Assembly (NCBI GenBank): GCA_014378845.1
Contig: JACMNB010000014.1
Coordinates: 1 to 43,527, forward strand
Reading direction: 5' to 3'
DNA from: Methylotenera sp.
GTDB lineage: Bacteria; Pseudomonadota; Gammaproteobacteria; Burkholderiales; Methylophilaceae
DNA length: 43,527 nucleotides
The translations under genes and the position numbers were made by a program. Below, one piece after another: positions 7,874 to 15,495 of this stretch (the stretch's first letter is position 1; every line of letters starts with the position of its first letter). A model generated the notes under the pieces. The model saw only the letters and a list, made by a program, of their open reading frames with translations. It did not search any database and was not told where the DNA came from.

Positions 7874-7947
7874 TCTTGTCCATTCATAAATAAATCCTAG
7901 TCATAAAATCGCTCTTCGCCTTACACAGCCGTCATTCCCGCACAGCT

Positions 7948-8043
7948 GTCATTCCGACGAAAGTCGGAATCTAGTGACTTAAATAATGTAAGTTACTAAT
8001 TATTGGTATTATATTACTGGATTCCGACTTTCGTCGGAATGAC
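7948..8043. repeat. Perfect 24-bp inverted repeat pair, each arm itself a hairpin
   Basis: Arms at 7948-7971 and 8020-8043 are exact reverse complements and begin or end in GTCATTCCGAC. Each arm alone folds as ATTCCGAC-GAAA-GTCGGAAT or its complement. The 48-base centre is AT-rich. A half copy (GTCATTCCCG) lies at 7931. It fills the divergent plsY/folB gap. The structure resembles a small non-autonomous repeat element (REP/BIME or MITE type). Confidence 0.85.
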
Positions 8044-8060
8044 AAGCGAGAATAAGTAAT

Positions 8061-8405
8061 ATGGACAGCATTTTTATCAGCGAACTAAAAGTAAAAACCA
8101 AACTAGGCGTCCCTGCGTGGGAGCGCATGGTGGCGCAAACCATTATTTTAGATATTGAAATTGGCTACGATTTAAGCAAAGCGGGTAAAAGTGATGCCAT
8201 TGCCGACACGATTGATTACGGCGCAGTGGTTGCACGCATTCAAGCCTCGCTAAGCGAACACAGTTTTCAACTAGTAGAAGCTTTGGCTGAGCATGTGTGC
8301 CAATTGATTTTGAGTGAATTTGGCGCGTTAAGTGTGAAAGTAAAAGTCGCTAAACCTGGGATATTGGCGGGGCTGAAGGCTTTGGGAGTTGTGATTGAGC
8401 GGTAA
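8061..8405 (+). CDS. folB: Dihydroneopterin aldolase FolB
   Basis: FolB cleaves 7,8-dihydroneopterin to 6-hydroxymethyl-dihydropterin and glycolaldehyde in folate synthesis. The 114-residue protein has the family start MDSIFISELKVKTKLGVPAWER, the active-site region TIDYGAVV, the conserved LVEALAEHV glutamate helix and the C-terminal VKVAKPGIL. The length is normal for this tunnel-fold enzyme. It lies immediately after the inverted repeat at 7948-8043, which must separate it from its promoter or carry the promoter. Confidence 0.95.
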   Translation: MDSIFISELKVKTKLGVPAWERMVAQTIILDIEIGYDLSKAGKSDAIADTIDYGAVVARIQASLSEHSFQLVEALAEHVCQLILSEFGALSVKVKVAKPGILAGLKALGVVIER

Positions 8406-8420
8406 AAGAGTAAGGTAATT

Positions 8421-8444
8421 TAATATTAATATTAATATTAATAT
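8421..8444. repeat. TAATAT x4 simple tandem repeat
   Basis: Four exact TAATAT units followed by a T-run lie in the short gap between folB and the next gene, 20-43 bases before its ATG. Copy number changes here could alter promoter spacing, since TAATAT also resembles a -10 box. Confidence 0.75.
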
Positions 8445-8464
8445 TTTTTTAATTAGGGGAAAGT

Positions 8465-9043
8465 ATGTCATTTATTACGTTTTGCAAGCAAAAGAAAGAT
8501 AGTTTTATGTCGTTATTTTCAGCTGTAAAAGCCAACAAAGCACTAACTTTGTTTTACACATTAGCTGTTTTTGTCGGCTCCACAATAGCAGCTCCAATTG
8601 TTATGAAAGGATTTAATTATTTTTTCCCGCAGTTTGATGACACAAGCGCTATCATTCAAAATCAAAATACGCAATTTGAATTGATGAGAGAAAACCTGAG
8701 CAAAATTGAAGGTACATTAAGTGGTAAAGATCAAAATTACATAAAAGCAGCATTCAGTTCAATGAAATCTCTAAAAAACGAAAGTGATAATTTAGCAAAA
8801 TATGTTGTCGCTCTTAAGGATGAAAATGAGAGCCTTAACATGTTATTAAAAAATGAAAAAGGGATTGATGGCGAAGATTTGATAAGCAAATATCAAGCAA
8901 GCCAAAAGCTTGATAGCCAAAGGCAAGAAACAATTAAAGGTGTTTCAAATGAACGCGACAACTTAACGCAACGCATTACAAGCTTGCAAACAGAAAATAA
9001 CAAACTTAATCAATCGCTTGAAGCCGAAAAATTAAATAGCTAA
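8465..9043 (+). CDS. Membrane-anchored coiled-coil protein, unknown; stops early
   Basis: I do not recognise a family. The 192 residues comprise a short basic N-terminus, one hydrophobic segment at about residues 25-50 (ALTLFYTLAVFVGSTIAAP), and a long polar, Gln/Asn/Lys/Glu-rich stretch with heptad-like leucines up to the stop, probably coiled coil. GGGGAAAGT precedes the ATG. The frame ends at a TAA (9041-9043), but the same frame then stays open for a further 102 codons of protein-like sequence to a TAG at 9350-9352, so the product looks truncated by one nonsense codon. Base composition is AT-richer than the neighbours, suggesting foreign origin. Confidence 0.75.
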   Translation: MSFITFCKQKKDSFMSLFSAVKANKALTLFYTLAVFVGSTIAAPIVMKGFNYFFPQFDDTSAIIQNQNTQFELMRENLSKIEGTLSGKDQNYIKAAFSSMKSLKNESDNLAKYVVALKDENESLNMLLKNEKGIDGEDLISKYQASQKLDSQRQETIKGVSNERDNLTQRITSLQTENNKLNQSLEAEKLNS

Positions 9044-9352
9044 AATCAACCAACTACTACACTACAAGTTAGCAGTAGCAATAGTGAGTTTGTTTTAAAA
9101 AATGATGCAGGCACAAAAATTGATGGCCAAACCTCATTTGGTTTTAATAGTAATGGTAGTTCTTATGATTGGTCTTATGTTAGCTTAACAACGGTTAAAG
9201 ACGATAAAAGTGTTTCAATAAAACAGCTTTATCCTGGTCAAGGTTTACCGTTTACCAGTGAAAATGGCAAGCCATGCAACTTAGTTTATAACGGCGTTAC
9301 TGGCACAGGCTCTGATTTGGTAGGAAAATTTTCATCATCCTGTCAAAGTTAG
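9044..9352 (+). pseudogene. In-frame 3' remainder of the interrupted gene
   Basis: Directly after the TAA the same reading frame continues for 102 codons to TAG. The residues (for example NSEFVLKNDAGTKIDG, WSYVSLTTVKDD and PCNLVYNGV) look like a beta-rich, possibly extracytoplasmic domain with two cysteines. There is no start codon with a ribosome binding site near the break. I infer one ancestral 295-residue protein: anchor, coiled coil, beta domain. Confidence 0.65.
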
Positions 9353-9416
9353 ATTTTTTAGTTTCGGTAAAGTCTGTTACTTCCCTCGGCTAACGACTTG
9401 GTTCAAAAGTCATTGG

Positions 9417-9437
9417 ATTCCGTGTCAAGCACGGAAT
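9417..9437. repeat. Small hairpin of the GTCATTCC repeat class
   Basis: ATTCCGTG-TCAAG-CACGGAAT is an 8-bp perfect stem, flanked by GGTGG and GTCATTGG remnants. It belongs to the same broad class as the hairpins at 7948 and 14727. Confidence 0.6.
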
Positions 9438-9460
9438 GACGGTGGTGCTTAGCGGGTTTT

Positions 9461-9700
9461 CCACCCCCTTACGCCACGCCGAGCAACGCAATCAACAAAG
9501 GAGTTTTCGTCGAGGACTGTCTGAGCGCTGAAAGCGCGAGTTCCGCAGACGCCTTTGTTGATGAGTAGCCCAGGGTGGCCGTAGGCATGGTGTGGGGGGG
9601 TTTTTTGTTTTGGTACTTATGCAAGTACTAAGCAAAATAAAGTATCTCGCCTACGGGCGAAAAGTTAGGTTCAAGTTTCACCATTGCCCCTCTCCCTCCT
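9461..9700. repeat. Structured repeat element, copy A
   Basis: This is a nested palindrome. The outer stem is ATCAACAAAGG (9491-9501) with CCTTTGTTGAT (9552-9562), perfect over 11 bp. Inside it are CGAGGACTGTCTGAGCG and CGCGAGTTCCGCAG, with an apical hairpin GCGCT-GAA-AGCGC. Outside it C-rich CCACCCCCTTACGCC can pair with GGCATGGTGTGGGGGG. A tail follows: a TACTT/AAGTA hairpin, CGCC-TACG-GGCG, and GGTTCAAGTTTCACCATTGC. The same modules in the same order occur in copy B. No coding frame explains the region. The polarity of any transcript is unknown. Confidence 0.75.
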
Positions 9701-9755
9701 GCGGGCGAGTGGCTTACGCACGTAGCAGGTTTTGCCTTTGCTTTTGATTTTAGCT

Positions 9756-10020
9756 CCCCTGCTGCCGCGCCTGTGATGATTTAAAAAGTTGGGAGCTTTT
9801 GAGCGAGGACTGTTTGAGCTCCGCGGCAAGCCACGGTGTGTGTGGCTTGTTAGGGCGAGTTCCGCAGCGCCCAACTTTTTAAATCAGCGCAGGAAATAAG
9901 CGGTAGGGGGTGCTCTTTTCTTTGGTTACTTTACTTTTGTCTAAGCAAAAGAAAGTAACTCGCCTAGAGGCGAAAAAATAAGGTTCAGGTTTCGCCATTG
10001 CCCCTCTCCTTAGCCCTCTC
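9756..10020. repeat. Structured repeat element, copy B
   Basis: Direct-orientation relative of copy A. The outer stem is a perfect 16 bp at 9778-9793 and 9870-9885 (GATTTAAAAAGTTGGG and its complement), different in sequence from copy A. The inner strings GCGAGGACTGTTTGAGC and GGCGAGTTCCGCAG match copy A. The apical hairpin AAGCCAC/GTGGCTT is also different but perfectly paired. The C-rich/G-rich outer arms (CCCCTGCTGCCGCG; CGGTAGGGG), a TTACTTT/AAAGTAA hairpin, CGCC-TAGA-GGCG with an A-run, and GGTTCAGGTTTCGCCATTGC complete the copy. It ends near the 3' end of xerD. Together the two copies fill the 740-base gene-free stretch 9353-10095. Confidence 0.78.
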
Positions 10021-10095
10021 CCGTTGAGTCAGTATTTGGCTTCCTCGTGGAATATATGCGCTGAAGCGCATTATTCACACGTGACGGGCGAGAAA

Positions 10096-10995
10096 TTATC
10101 CCCTCGGGTGATGCACACTATGCAATTGCTTCAAGCGCTCTCTCGCTACATGCGTATAAATCTGCGTGGTAGAAATATCTGCATGCCCCAACAACATTTG
10201 CACCACGCGCAAATCGGCACCGTGATTCAACAAATGCGTGGCAAAGGCGTGGCGCAACACGTGCGGGCTTATATTTTTAGTAATACCCGCAACCAGCGCA
10301 TAGCGTTTGATTAAATACCAAAAGGCTTGCCGCGTCATCGCGCCGCCTCGGGTAGTGGCGAACATGGCGTCGGTCATTTGGCCGTCTAAAATTTTCGGGC
10401 GCGCGGTTTTAAGGTATTGGTCTATCCAATCCGCCGCCTCTTCGCCCATCGGCACTAATCGCGTCTTACTACCTTTGCCCGTTACGCGCACCACGCCATC
10501 TTGCGTACTCACTTCGTTCACTTTCACCGTCACTAACTCTGAGACGCGCAAGCCGCTTGCGTACAGAAGTTCTAGCATGGCTCTATCGCGCAGGCCAATA
10601 GACTGGTTGATATCGGGAGCATTGAGTAAATCTTCTACTTCGCTTTCGTTTAAGCTTTTGGGCAAGCTGCGGGGTAATTTGGGCGATTCGATTTGCAGCG
10701 TGGGGTCAGTTTTAATTAAATTTTCTCGCAGCGCATAGCGATAAAACCGTCTCAAACTGGCTATTAGCCTGCTGATGCTGCGTGGTTTTCTTTGTGGAAA
10801 TTTTACAGCTAAATATTGCTGAATATTAGCTTGATTGGCTTCAAGTAATTGGCTTTTATTTTTTATAAGCCACGCATTAAACTGACTTAAATCGGCGCGG
10901 TAACTTTCTAAAGTATTTTTAGATAAGCCATCTTCAAGCCAAAGGTGATCGATAAAAGTATCAAGCTGGCTATTGTCGATTTCGGCATCTGTCAA
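10096..10995 (-). CDS. xerD: Site-specific tyrosine recombinase XerD
   Basis: XerD with XerC resolves chromosome dimers at dif under FtsK control. The 299-residue protein has the N-terminal core-binding domain (LDTFIDHLWLEDGLSKNTLESY) and a complete catalytic set: R150 (ASGLRVSEL), K174 (GKGSK), H245 and R248 (HVLRHAF), H271 (LLGHADIS) and nucleophile Y280 (IYTHV). The length and LxxV-type C-terminus suit XerD rather than a phage integrase, and its neighbour ogt is the usual one in this group. It stands 13 bases downstream of ogt, so the two are probably one transcript. Confidence 0.94.
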   Translation of the reverse strand: MTDAEIDNSQLDTFIDHLWLEDGLSKNTLESYRADLSQFNAWLIKNKSQLLEANQANIQQYLAVKFPQRKPRSISRLIASLRRFYRYALRENLIKTDPTLQIESPKLPRSLPKSLNESEVEDLLNAPDINQSIGLRDRAMLELLYASGLRVSELVTVKVNEVSTQDGVVRVTGKGSKTRLVPMGEEAADWIDQYLKTARPKILDGQMTDAMFATTRGGAMTRQAFWYLIKRYALVAGITKNISPHVLRHAFATHLLNHGADLRVVQMLLGHADISTTQIYTHVARERLKQLHSVHHPRG

Positions 10996-11008
10996 AAGCC
11001 TAGGTCTT

Positions 11009-11509
11009 TCAAAAGTTTAGTCCTTCATGTTTGAGTAACCATTTTTTTACTTTTAAGCCATCTGGATTACCTTGCATAAATCCACCAATACCATTTTGCG
11101 CAACCACGCGATGGCATGGGACGATTAAAGGCAAATTATTCGCGCCACAAGCATTAGCCACTGCACGTGGCCCGCTGCCAATCTGTGCCGCAAGTTGCCC
11201 ATAAGTGAGCACTTGCCCACACGGAATCGCGCTGATTGCTTGCCATACGCGTTGTTGAAAAGGTGTGCCGTGTTGATTCACTGGCAGTTTAAAATCATGA
11301 TTGTCACGATTAAAATACGCGGTGATTTGTTTGGCAATGGTTTGCACCGTTTTATTTTCGGCAGGTTTTGGCGCATGCTTTTCGGTTAATAATTCAATTG
11401 AAACCTGCTCACCCAAGGTTTTATCTTTAAGCGCAAAAAAACCGACAGCGCCAAAAGGCGCATCAATAATCGCATCGAACTGCAATGGAAGTTTGTTTGC
11501 TGTTTGCAT
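11009..11509 (-). CDS. ogt: Methylated-DNA-protein-cysteine methyltransferase
   Basis: Repairs O6-alkylguanine by moving the alkyl group to its own cysteine. The 166-residue protein has an N-terminal domain and the C-terminal DNA-binding/active domain with RVWQAISAIPCGQVLTYGQLA, the recognition helix GPRAVANACG and active-site C132 in PCHRV. It is a single-domain-pair Ogt type with no Ada regulatory part. The ATG at 11509 is preceded by an AT-rich leader. It is upstream of xerD, likely in the same operon. Confidence 0.93.
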   Translation of the reverse strand: MQTANKLPLQFDAIIDAPFGAVGFFALKDKTLGEQVSIELLTEKHAPKPAENKTVQTIAKQITAYFNRDNHDFKLPVNQHGTPFQQRVWQAISAIPCGQVLTYGQLAAQIGSGPRAVANACGANNLPLIVPCHRVVAQNGIGGFMQGNPDGLKVKKWLLKHEGLNF

Positions 11510-11559
11510 AACGATTAATGTACTCTAATCTAACCGTGGCTTGCAACAACGGCATGCAA

Positions 11560-11588
11560 TAAAAAAGCCCCAAACAGTTGGGGCTTTT
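11560..11588 (-). terminator. Terminator of the rpsP-rimM-trmD-rplS operon
   Basis: On the minus strand AAAAGCCCC-AACTGTTT-GGGGCTTTTTT has a G/C-rich stem and T6 tail, 31 bases past the rplS stop codon. It separates rplS from ogt. The A-run on the other side means it could also work in the opposite direction. Confidence 0.92.
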
Positions 11589-11618
11589 AATATGCTGCTT
11601 TTTATGATTCTATGAAGC

Positions 11619-12014
11619 TTATTCGGCTGCTGCTGGTGCCAATACTTCTTTTTCGCGCGCAAATAATTTCTCTTTAATACGTGCAGATTTACCTGAACGC
11701 TCACGCAAGTAGTACAACTTAGCACGACGAACATCACCACGGCGTTTCACTTCGATTGAAGCGATTGCTGGTGAATAAGTTTGAAACGTACGTTCTACGC
11801 CCTCGCCAGATGAAATTTTACGCACAATGAATGATGAGTTTAAACCACGGTTGCGAATAGCAATTACGACGCCTTCGTAAGCCTGCACACGTTTACGTGT
11901 ACCTTCAACTACGTTTACGCCAACGACTACTGTATCGCCAGGGGCGAAATTAGGAATTGCTTTGCCCAAACGCGCAATTTCTTCCTCTTCCAACATTTTA
12001 ATAATATCTGCCAT
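11619..12014 (-). CDS. rplS: 50S ribosomal protein L19
   Basis: L19 sits at the 30S-50S interface. The 131-residue protein shows [40 protein letters not shown] in pieces and the conserved [10 protein letters not shown]. The C-terminus carries a small Ala/Glu-rich tail (VLAPAAAE), longer than the E. coli protein by about 16 residues. It ends the operon before a strong terminator. Confidence 0.97.
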   Translation of the reverse strand: MADIIKMLEEEEIARLGKAIPNFAPGDTVVVGVNVVEGTRKRVQAYEGVVIAIRNRGLNSSFIVRKISSGEGVERTFQTYSPAIASIEVKRRGDVRRAKLYYLRERSGKSARIKEKLFAREKEVLAPAAAE

Positions 12015-12094
12015 GCTATTTTCCTTTATTTATCGCTTAAATTGGCTTTTTAAAGCTAAGCTTCTTAAAACCAACCCTCGCGAGTTCCTTTTAA

Positions 12095-12853
12095 TTATAA
12101 AGAGGCTTGTTCCTGCTCTCTAATGCCATCTTGTAGCAGCCGTGCTTCTTCTTTCGTCAACGGCCTTGCGGCCAATAAATCCGGGCGTTTCGCCCTTGTT
12201 AGCAATAACGATTGTTTTAATCGCCATTCTCTAATTTTTGCGTGATTACCTGATAATAAAACCTCTGGCACCACTTTACCTTCATGCGTTTCAGGTCGCG
12301 TGTAATGCGGGCAATCTAGCAATCCGTTTACAAACGAATCTTCAATCGCTGAATCTGCATCACCCAACACACCCGGCAATTGCCTTACAACTGCATCTAT
12401 AAGCGCCATGGCAGGCAATTCTCCACCACTTAACACATAGTCGCCAATTGAGATTTCCTCGTCTACTAGCGCGTCTAACAAACGTTCATCAACACCTTCG
12501 TAACGGCTTGCCAACAAAATTAAACCTTGTTGCTGGCTTAGTTGCATCACTTTTTCATGCGTTAACGGTGTACCGCGTGGCGATAAATGTATTACGTGTG
12601 GTTTAACACCTAAGCCAGCTTGGTTTTGTTTTGCCGCCTCAATTGCTTTTGCAAGAGGCTCTGCCAACATTACCATTCCTGGCCCACCACCATACGGCCT
12701 ATCATCCACCGTTTTGTGATTATCTGCGGTAAATTCACGCGGGTTAATCACCTGTAAACTATAAATCTTTTTGTCTAGCGCCCTGCTGGTAATACCATGC
12801 TTAGAAATAGCATCAAACATTTCAGGAAACAGGCTAATGACATCGAACTTCAT
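12095..12853 (-). CDS. trmD: tRNA (guanine-N1-)-methyltransferase TrmD
   Basis: TrmD methylates G37 of tRNAs that have G36, preventing +1 frameshifts. The 252-residue protein has the SPOUT trefoil-knot fold, seen as [13 protein letters not shown] at the start, the substrate motif [26 protein letters not shown], and the SAM-binding knot [13 protein letters not shown]. The C-terminal domain with [11 protein letters not shown] binds tRNA. It lies 16 bases after rimM, in the standard rpsP-rimM-trmD-rplS operon. Confidence 0.97.
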   Translation of the reverse strand: MKFDVISLFPEMFDAISKHGITSRALDKKIYSLQVINPREFTADNHKTVDDRPYGGGPGMVMLAEPLAKAIEAAKQNQAGLGVKPHVIHLSPRGTPLTHEKVMQLSQQQGLILLASRYEGVDERLLDALVDEEISIGDYVLSGGELPAMALIDAVVRQLPGVLGDADSAIEDSFVNGLLDCPHYTRPETHEGKVVPEVLLSGNHAKIREWRLKQSLLLTRAKRPDLLAARPLTKEEARLLQDGIREQEQASL

Positions 12854-12869
12854 TTAACACTCAACGCCA

Positions 12870-13397
12870 TTAGAAATCTGCATCCCAGTCAACCAGCATT
12901 GTTTTTGCTTCCAAACTCACGTCTACAATCACTTGCGCAATGTATGGAATCAAACGCTCAATGTTATCTTCACTTTTTGCAACAACCACATCATTCGCGC
13001 CTGTTGCAAACACATCACTTACTTTGCCAAAATCAACACCTTGCTGATTTTTGACTGCTAGCCCGATTAAATCAGACCAGTAATATTCTTCAGTTTCTAA
13101 CATTGGCAATAATGCTCTAGGCACCGCTATTTGCTTGCCTTTGCAAGCAAAGGCTGCATCTCTATCATCAATGCCTTGCAGCTTTACCACTAATACATCG
13201 TTATGCGTTTTTGCCTCTTTAACGGTTAGCTCACGCCAATCGTCATCTTTACCAATCCACCAAGTTTTGTAATCTAACAAACCATCAAATACTTCGGTGT
13301 CGGGCACTATTTTTAGCCACCCAAAAACGCCATATGGGGCGAAAACGCGCCCCATTATAACTAAATCACTATTTGGTGGTGTTTTTTTAGCTGTCAA
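12870..13397 (-). CDS. rimM: Ribosome maturation factor RimM
   Basis: RimM binds S19 and helps assemble the 30S head. The 175-residue frame has the N-terminal RimM barrel (VIMGRVFAPYGVFGWLKIV) and the C-terminal PRC-barrel (VPRALLP, DLIGLAVKNQQG, ERLIPYIAQVIVDVSLE). The first codon is TTG directly abutting the rpsP stop (TAATTGACAGC). An ATG at codon 15 would remove the first strand of the barrel, so TTG is preferred. TTG plus zero spacing suggests translational coupling to rpsP, which could keep RimM far below S16 in amount. Confidence 0.95.
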   Translation of the reverse strand: MTAKKTPPNSDLVIMGRVFAPYGVFGWLKIVPDTEVFDGLLDYKTWWIGKDDDWRELTVKEAKTHNDVLVVKLQGIDDRDAAFACKGKQIAVPRALLPMLETEEYYWSDLIGLAVKNQQGVDFGKVSDVFATGANDVVVAKSEDNIERLIPYIAQVIVDVSLEAKTMLVDWDADF

Positions 13398-13904
13398 TTA
13401 TTCAGCTGCTGGCACTTCTGGTGCTGCTTCAGCAATAACTTCTGCTGGTGCTTCTTCAGCAGGAGCAGCTTCTGCGGCGGCTTTTGCAGCAGCGGCTTCT
13501 TCAGCTGCTTTTTCTGCCTCAGCGGCAGCTTTCGCATCGGCTTCCGCTTTGGCAGCATCGGCTGCTGCTTTTACTTTTGCGGCTTCAGCAGCGGCAATAG
13601 TTGCTTTTTTAGCATCGGCTTTAGCAGCATCTTTTGCTTTTGCAGCGATTGCAGCTTCTGGGCCTTTAGCGTGTGTTTTGGCTAAACGTGCAACAGTATC
13701 TGACATTTGCGCGCCATTACCTGTCCAATAGGTAATACGGGCTGCGTCAATACGCAAGCCTTCTGCGCCAGCTTTAGCAGATGGGTTGTAAAAACCCACG
13801 CGCTCAATAAAGCGACCATCGCGGCGATTGCGTGAATCGGCCACAACAACGTTGTAAAATGGGGTCTTTTTAGAGCCACCACGTGATAAACGAATAACGA
13901 CCAT
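13398..13904 (-). CDS. rpsP: 30S ribosomal protein S16 with a long Ala-rich tail
   Basis: The first about 80 residues are a complete S16 ([55 protein letters not shown]). Normal S16 is about 80-90 residues; this one has 168. The extra about 85 residues are almost only Ala, Lys, Glu and Asp, then Ala/Pro/Glu, and would form a long charged helix with a flexible end. The frame is clean with no stop, and rimM follows directly, so it is not a misread. Tails of this kind are known on S16 of some betaproteobacteria, but this one is long. Its promoter is at 13943-13972. Confidence 0.96.
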   Translation of the reverse strand: MVVIRLSRGGSKKTPFYNVVVADSRNRRDGRFIERVGFYNPSAKAGAEGLRIDAARITYWTGNGAQMSDTVARLAKTHAKGPEAAIAAKAKDAAKADAKKATIAAAEAAKVKAAADAAKAEADAKAAAEAEKAAEEAAAAKAAAEAAPAEEAPAEVIAEAAPEVPAAE

Positions 13905-13942
13905 AATCTTGTTCTCTAATAAACTGTGACAGAAAGGCGCGG

Positions 13943-13972
13943 ATTATACGCCAAAAATAGGTGATGCTGCAA
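13943..13972 (-). promoter_or_regulatory. Predicted sigma-70 promoter of the rpsP operon
   Basis: On the minus strand TTGCAG (13967-13972), an 18-base spacer and TATAAT (13943-13948) lie about 40 bases before the rpsP ATG, with a GC-rich stretch (CCGCGCC) right after the -10 box, the discriminator type expected for ribosomal protein promoters. Confidence 0.65.
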
Positions 13973-13998
13973 GCAGTAAAACATGCTTTTATTGCGCT

Positions 13999-14691
13999 TT
14001 AGTTTGCATAACGTGTAGGATCGCTAATACCCGCCTTAATAAAGCCTTCGCGGCGCAAACGGCACGAATCACATTTTCCGCACGCGCGGCCTAAATTATC
14101 GGCCTGATAGCACGAAACGGTTGTGGCATAATCCAAGTCCAGCTTGGTGCCTAGCGCAATAATTTCAGCTTTTGTCATGTCGATTAAGGGCGCATGCACA
14201 GTAATAGTTTGGCCTTCTACCGCGCTTTTTGTGGCTAAATTGGCCATTTGTTGAAACGCTTTGACATATTCACCACGACAATCGGGGTAGCCCGAATAAT
14301 CTAGCGCATTCACGCCAATAAAAATATCTTGCGCGCCTAATACTTCAGCCCAAGCCAAACTAAGCGAAAGCATAATGGTATTGCGTGCTGGCACATAAGT
14401 CACGGGAATGCCGGCAGGAATAGGATTAACGCCACTCTCTGGTATGTCGATGTTCTTATCAGTTAGCGCAGAGCCGCCAAACAAACTTAAATCTAATTGC
14501 ACCGTTTTATGCTGTTTTGCACCAAGGCTGTGGGCTATATTCTGCGCGGCTTGCAGCTCGGCAATATGGCGCTGGTGATAATCTAAACTTAAGCAATAGC
14601 ACTCAAAACCTTGGTGCTTGGCAATCGCCAAGCAAGTTGCGGAATCGAGCCCGCCAGAGAGCAGCACAACGGCTTTTTTTGTCATATTCAT
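13999..14691 (-). CDS. queC: 7-cyano-7-deazaguanine synthase QueC
   Basis: QueC converts 7-carboxy-7-deazaguanine to preQ0 using ATP and ammonia, in queuosine synthesis. The 230-residue protein has the PP-loop SGGLDS at residues 12-17 and a C-terminal zinc site made by [19 protein letters not shown] (four cysteines). It lies downstream of queE, the preceding enzyme, separated by about 80 bases holding a small palindrome. An alternative start is the ATG two codons further in. Confidence 0.96.
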   Translation of the reverse strand: MNMTKKAVVLLSGGLDSATCLAIAKHQGFECYCLSLDYHQRHIAELQAAQNIAHSLGAKQHKTVQLDLSLFGGSALTDKNIDIPESGVNPIPAGIPVTYVPARNTIMLSLSLAWAEVLGAQDIFIGVNALDYSGYPDCRGEYVKAFQQMANLATKSAVEGQTITVHAPLIDMTKAEIIALGTKLDLDYATTVSCYQADNLGRACGKCDSCRLRREGFIKAGISDPTRYAN

Positions 14692-14726
14692 ATCAAACTA
14701 TAGCAACACTTAACATAATCTCTTCC

Positions 14727-14752
14727 GTCATTCCCGCGCAGGCAGGAATGAC
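14727..14752. repeat. Palindromic repeat between queE and queC
   Basis: GTCATTCCCGCG and its near-inverse GCAGGAATGAC form a hairpin, the common GTCATTCCCGCGNAGGCGGGAATGAC-type intergenic repeat with small changes. Confidence 0.75.
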
Positions 14753-14771
14753 GATTGAAAGCTGTTTTAGT

Positions 14772-15410
14772 TTAAACACCTTGTTTCTCGCCCCATAATA
14801 TTTTATGCAATTGCACTTGCATTCTTACAGGCAATTTATCCTCCAACACCCAGCCTGCAAGCGCTTCTGCGGATAGATCGTGAAAACTGGGTGAAAGCAA
14901 AATCGGGCATTTTTCTATCAGTTTTAACTCAATAATTTTGGCTTTTGCCCAATCGTAATCTTCGCGATTTACCAGTACAAATTTAATTTCATCGCTTGGT
15001 TTAAGGTGATTGACGTTACTCCAAAGCATATTTTTTTCTTCATTCGAGGCTGGCGTTTTAATGTCTAAAATCACTGACACGCGTTTATCAACTGGCGCAA
15101 TATCCATCGCGCCGCCCGTTTCTAGTGAAACGCTGTAACCAGCATCGCATAAGGCTTTCAGCAATAGTAAACACTCACGTTGCGCCAGCGGCTCACCGCC
15201 TGTGACGGTGACATAACGCGTACCAAAACTAGCCACTTTTTGCATAATTTCTGCAATTTCCATGTTGCCGCCGCCGCTAAATGCATACGCTGTATCGCAG
15301 TAGGTGCAGCGCATCGGGCAACCCGTCAGTCGCACAAATACGGTTGGCAAGCCAACGCGCGAGGTTTCACCTTGTAGTGAATGAAAAATTTCGTAGATTT
15401 TGAGCGACAT
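14772..15410 (-). CDS. queE: 7-carboxy-7-deazaguanine synthase QueE
   Basis: Radical SAM enzyme that makes 7-carboxy-7-deazaguanine from 6-carboxytetrahydropterin. From the ATG at 15410 (MSLKIYEIFHSLQGE) it has 212 residues. C31, C35 and C38 in CPMRCTYCDTAY bind the iron-sulfur cluster, and the SAM-binding TVTGGEPLAQ follows. The frame extends 10 codons upstream, but those residues are not part of the family start. It lies 85 bases after cpoB, and the tol-pal-cpoB-queE-queC order is common in proteobacteria. Confidence 0.95.
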   Translation of the reverse strand: MSLKIYEIFHSLQGETSRVGLPTVFVRLTGCPMRCTYCDTAYAFSGGGNMEIAEIMQKVASFGTRYVTVTGGEPLAQRECLLLLKALCDAGYSVSLETGGAMDIAPVDKRVSVILDIKTPASNEEKNMLWSNVNHLKPSDEIKFVLVNREDYDWAKAKIIELKLIEKCPILLSPSFHDLSAEALAGWVLEDKLPVRMQVQLHKILWGEKQGV

Positions 15411-15495
15411 ATAGTTAAGACAATTAACGCCAACAGTCAAGTTGGCGCTATTTTACAGCGAATAACAATTTTATTAGCGCATTAATTGATTGCGT

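Noticed and set aside
9671-9874. Minus-strand 67-codon frame between the two structured elements
   Set aside because: It overlaps conserved palindromic modules and has an Arg/Ser-rich, non-protein-like composition.
13297-13731. Plus-strand Ala/Ser-rich frame over rpsP and rimM
   Set aside because: Mirror of the S16 alanine-rich tail, no ribosome binding site or family.
13930-15440. A preQ1 riboswitch before queE or queC
   Set aside because: The short leaders show only a repeat hairpin and no recognisable preQ1 aptamer core.
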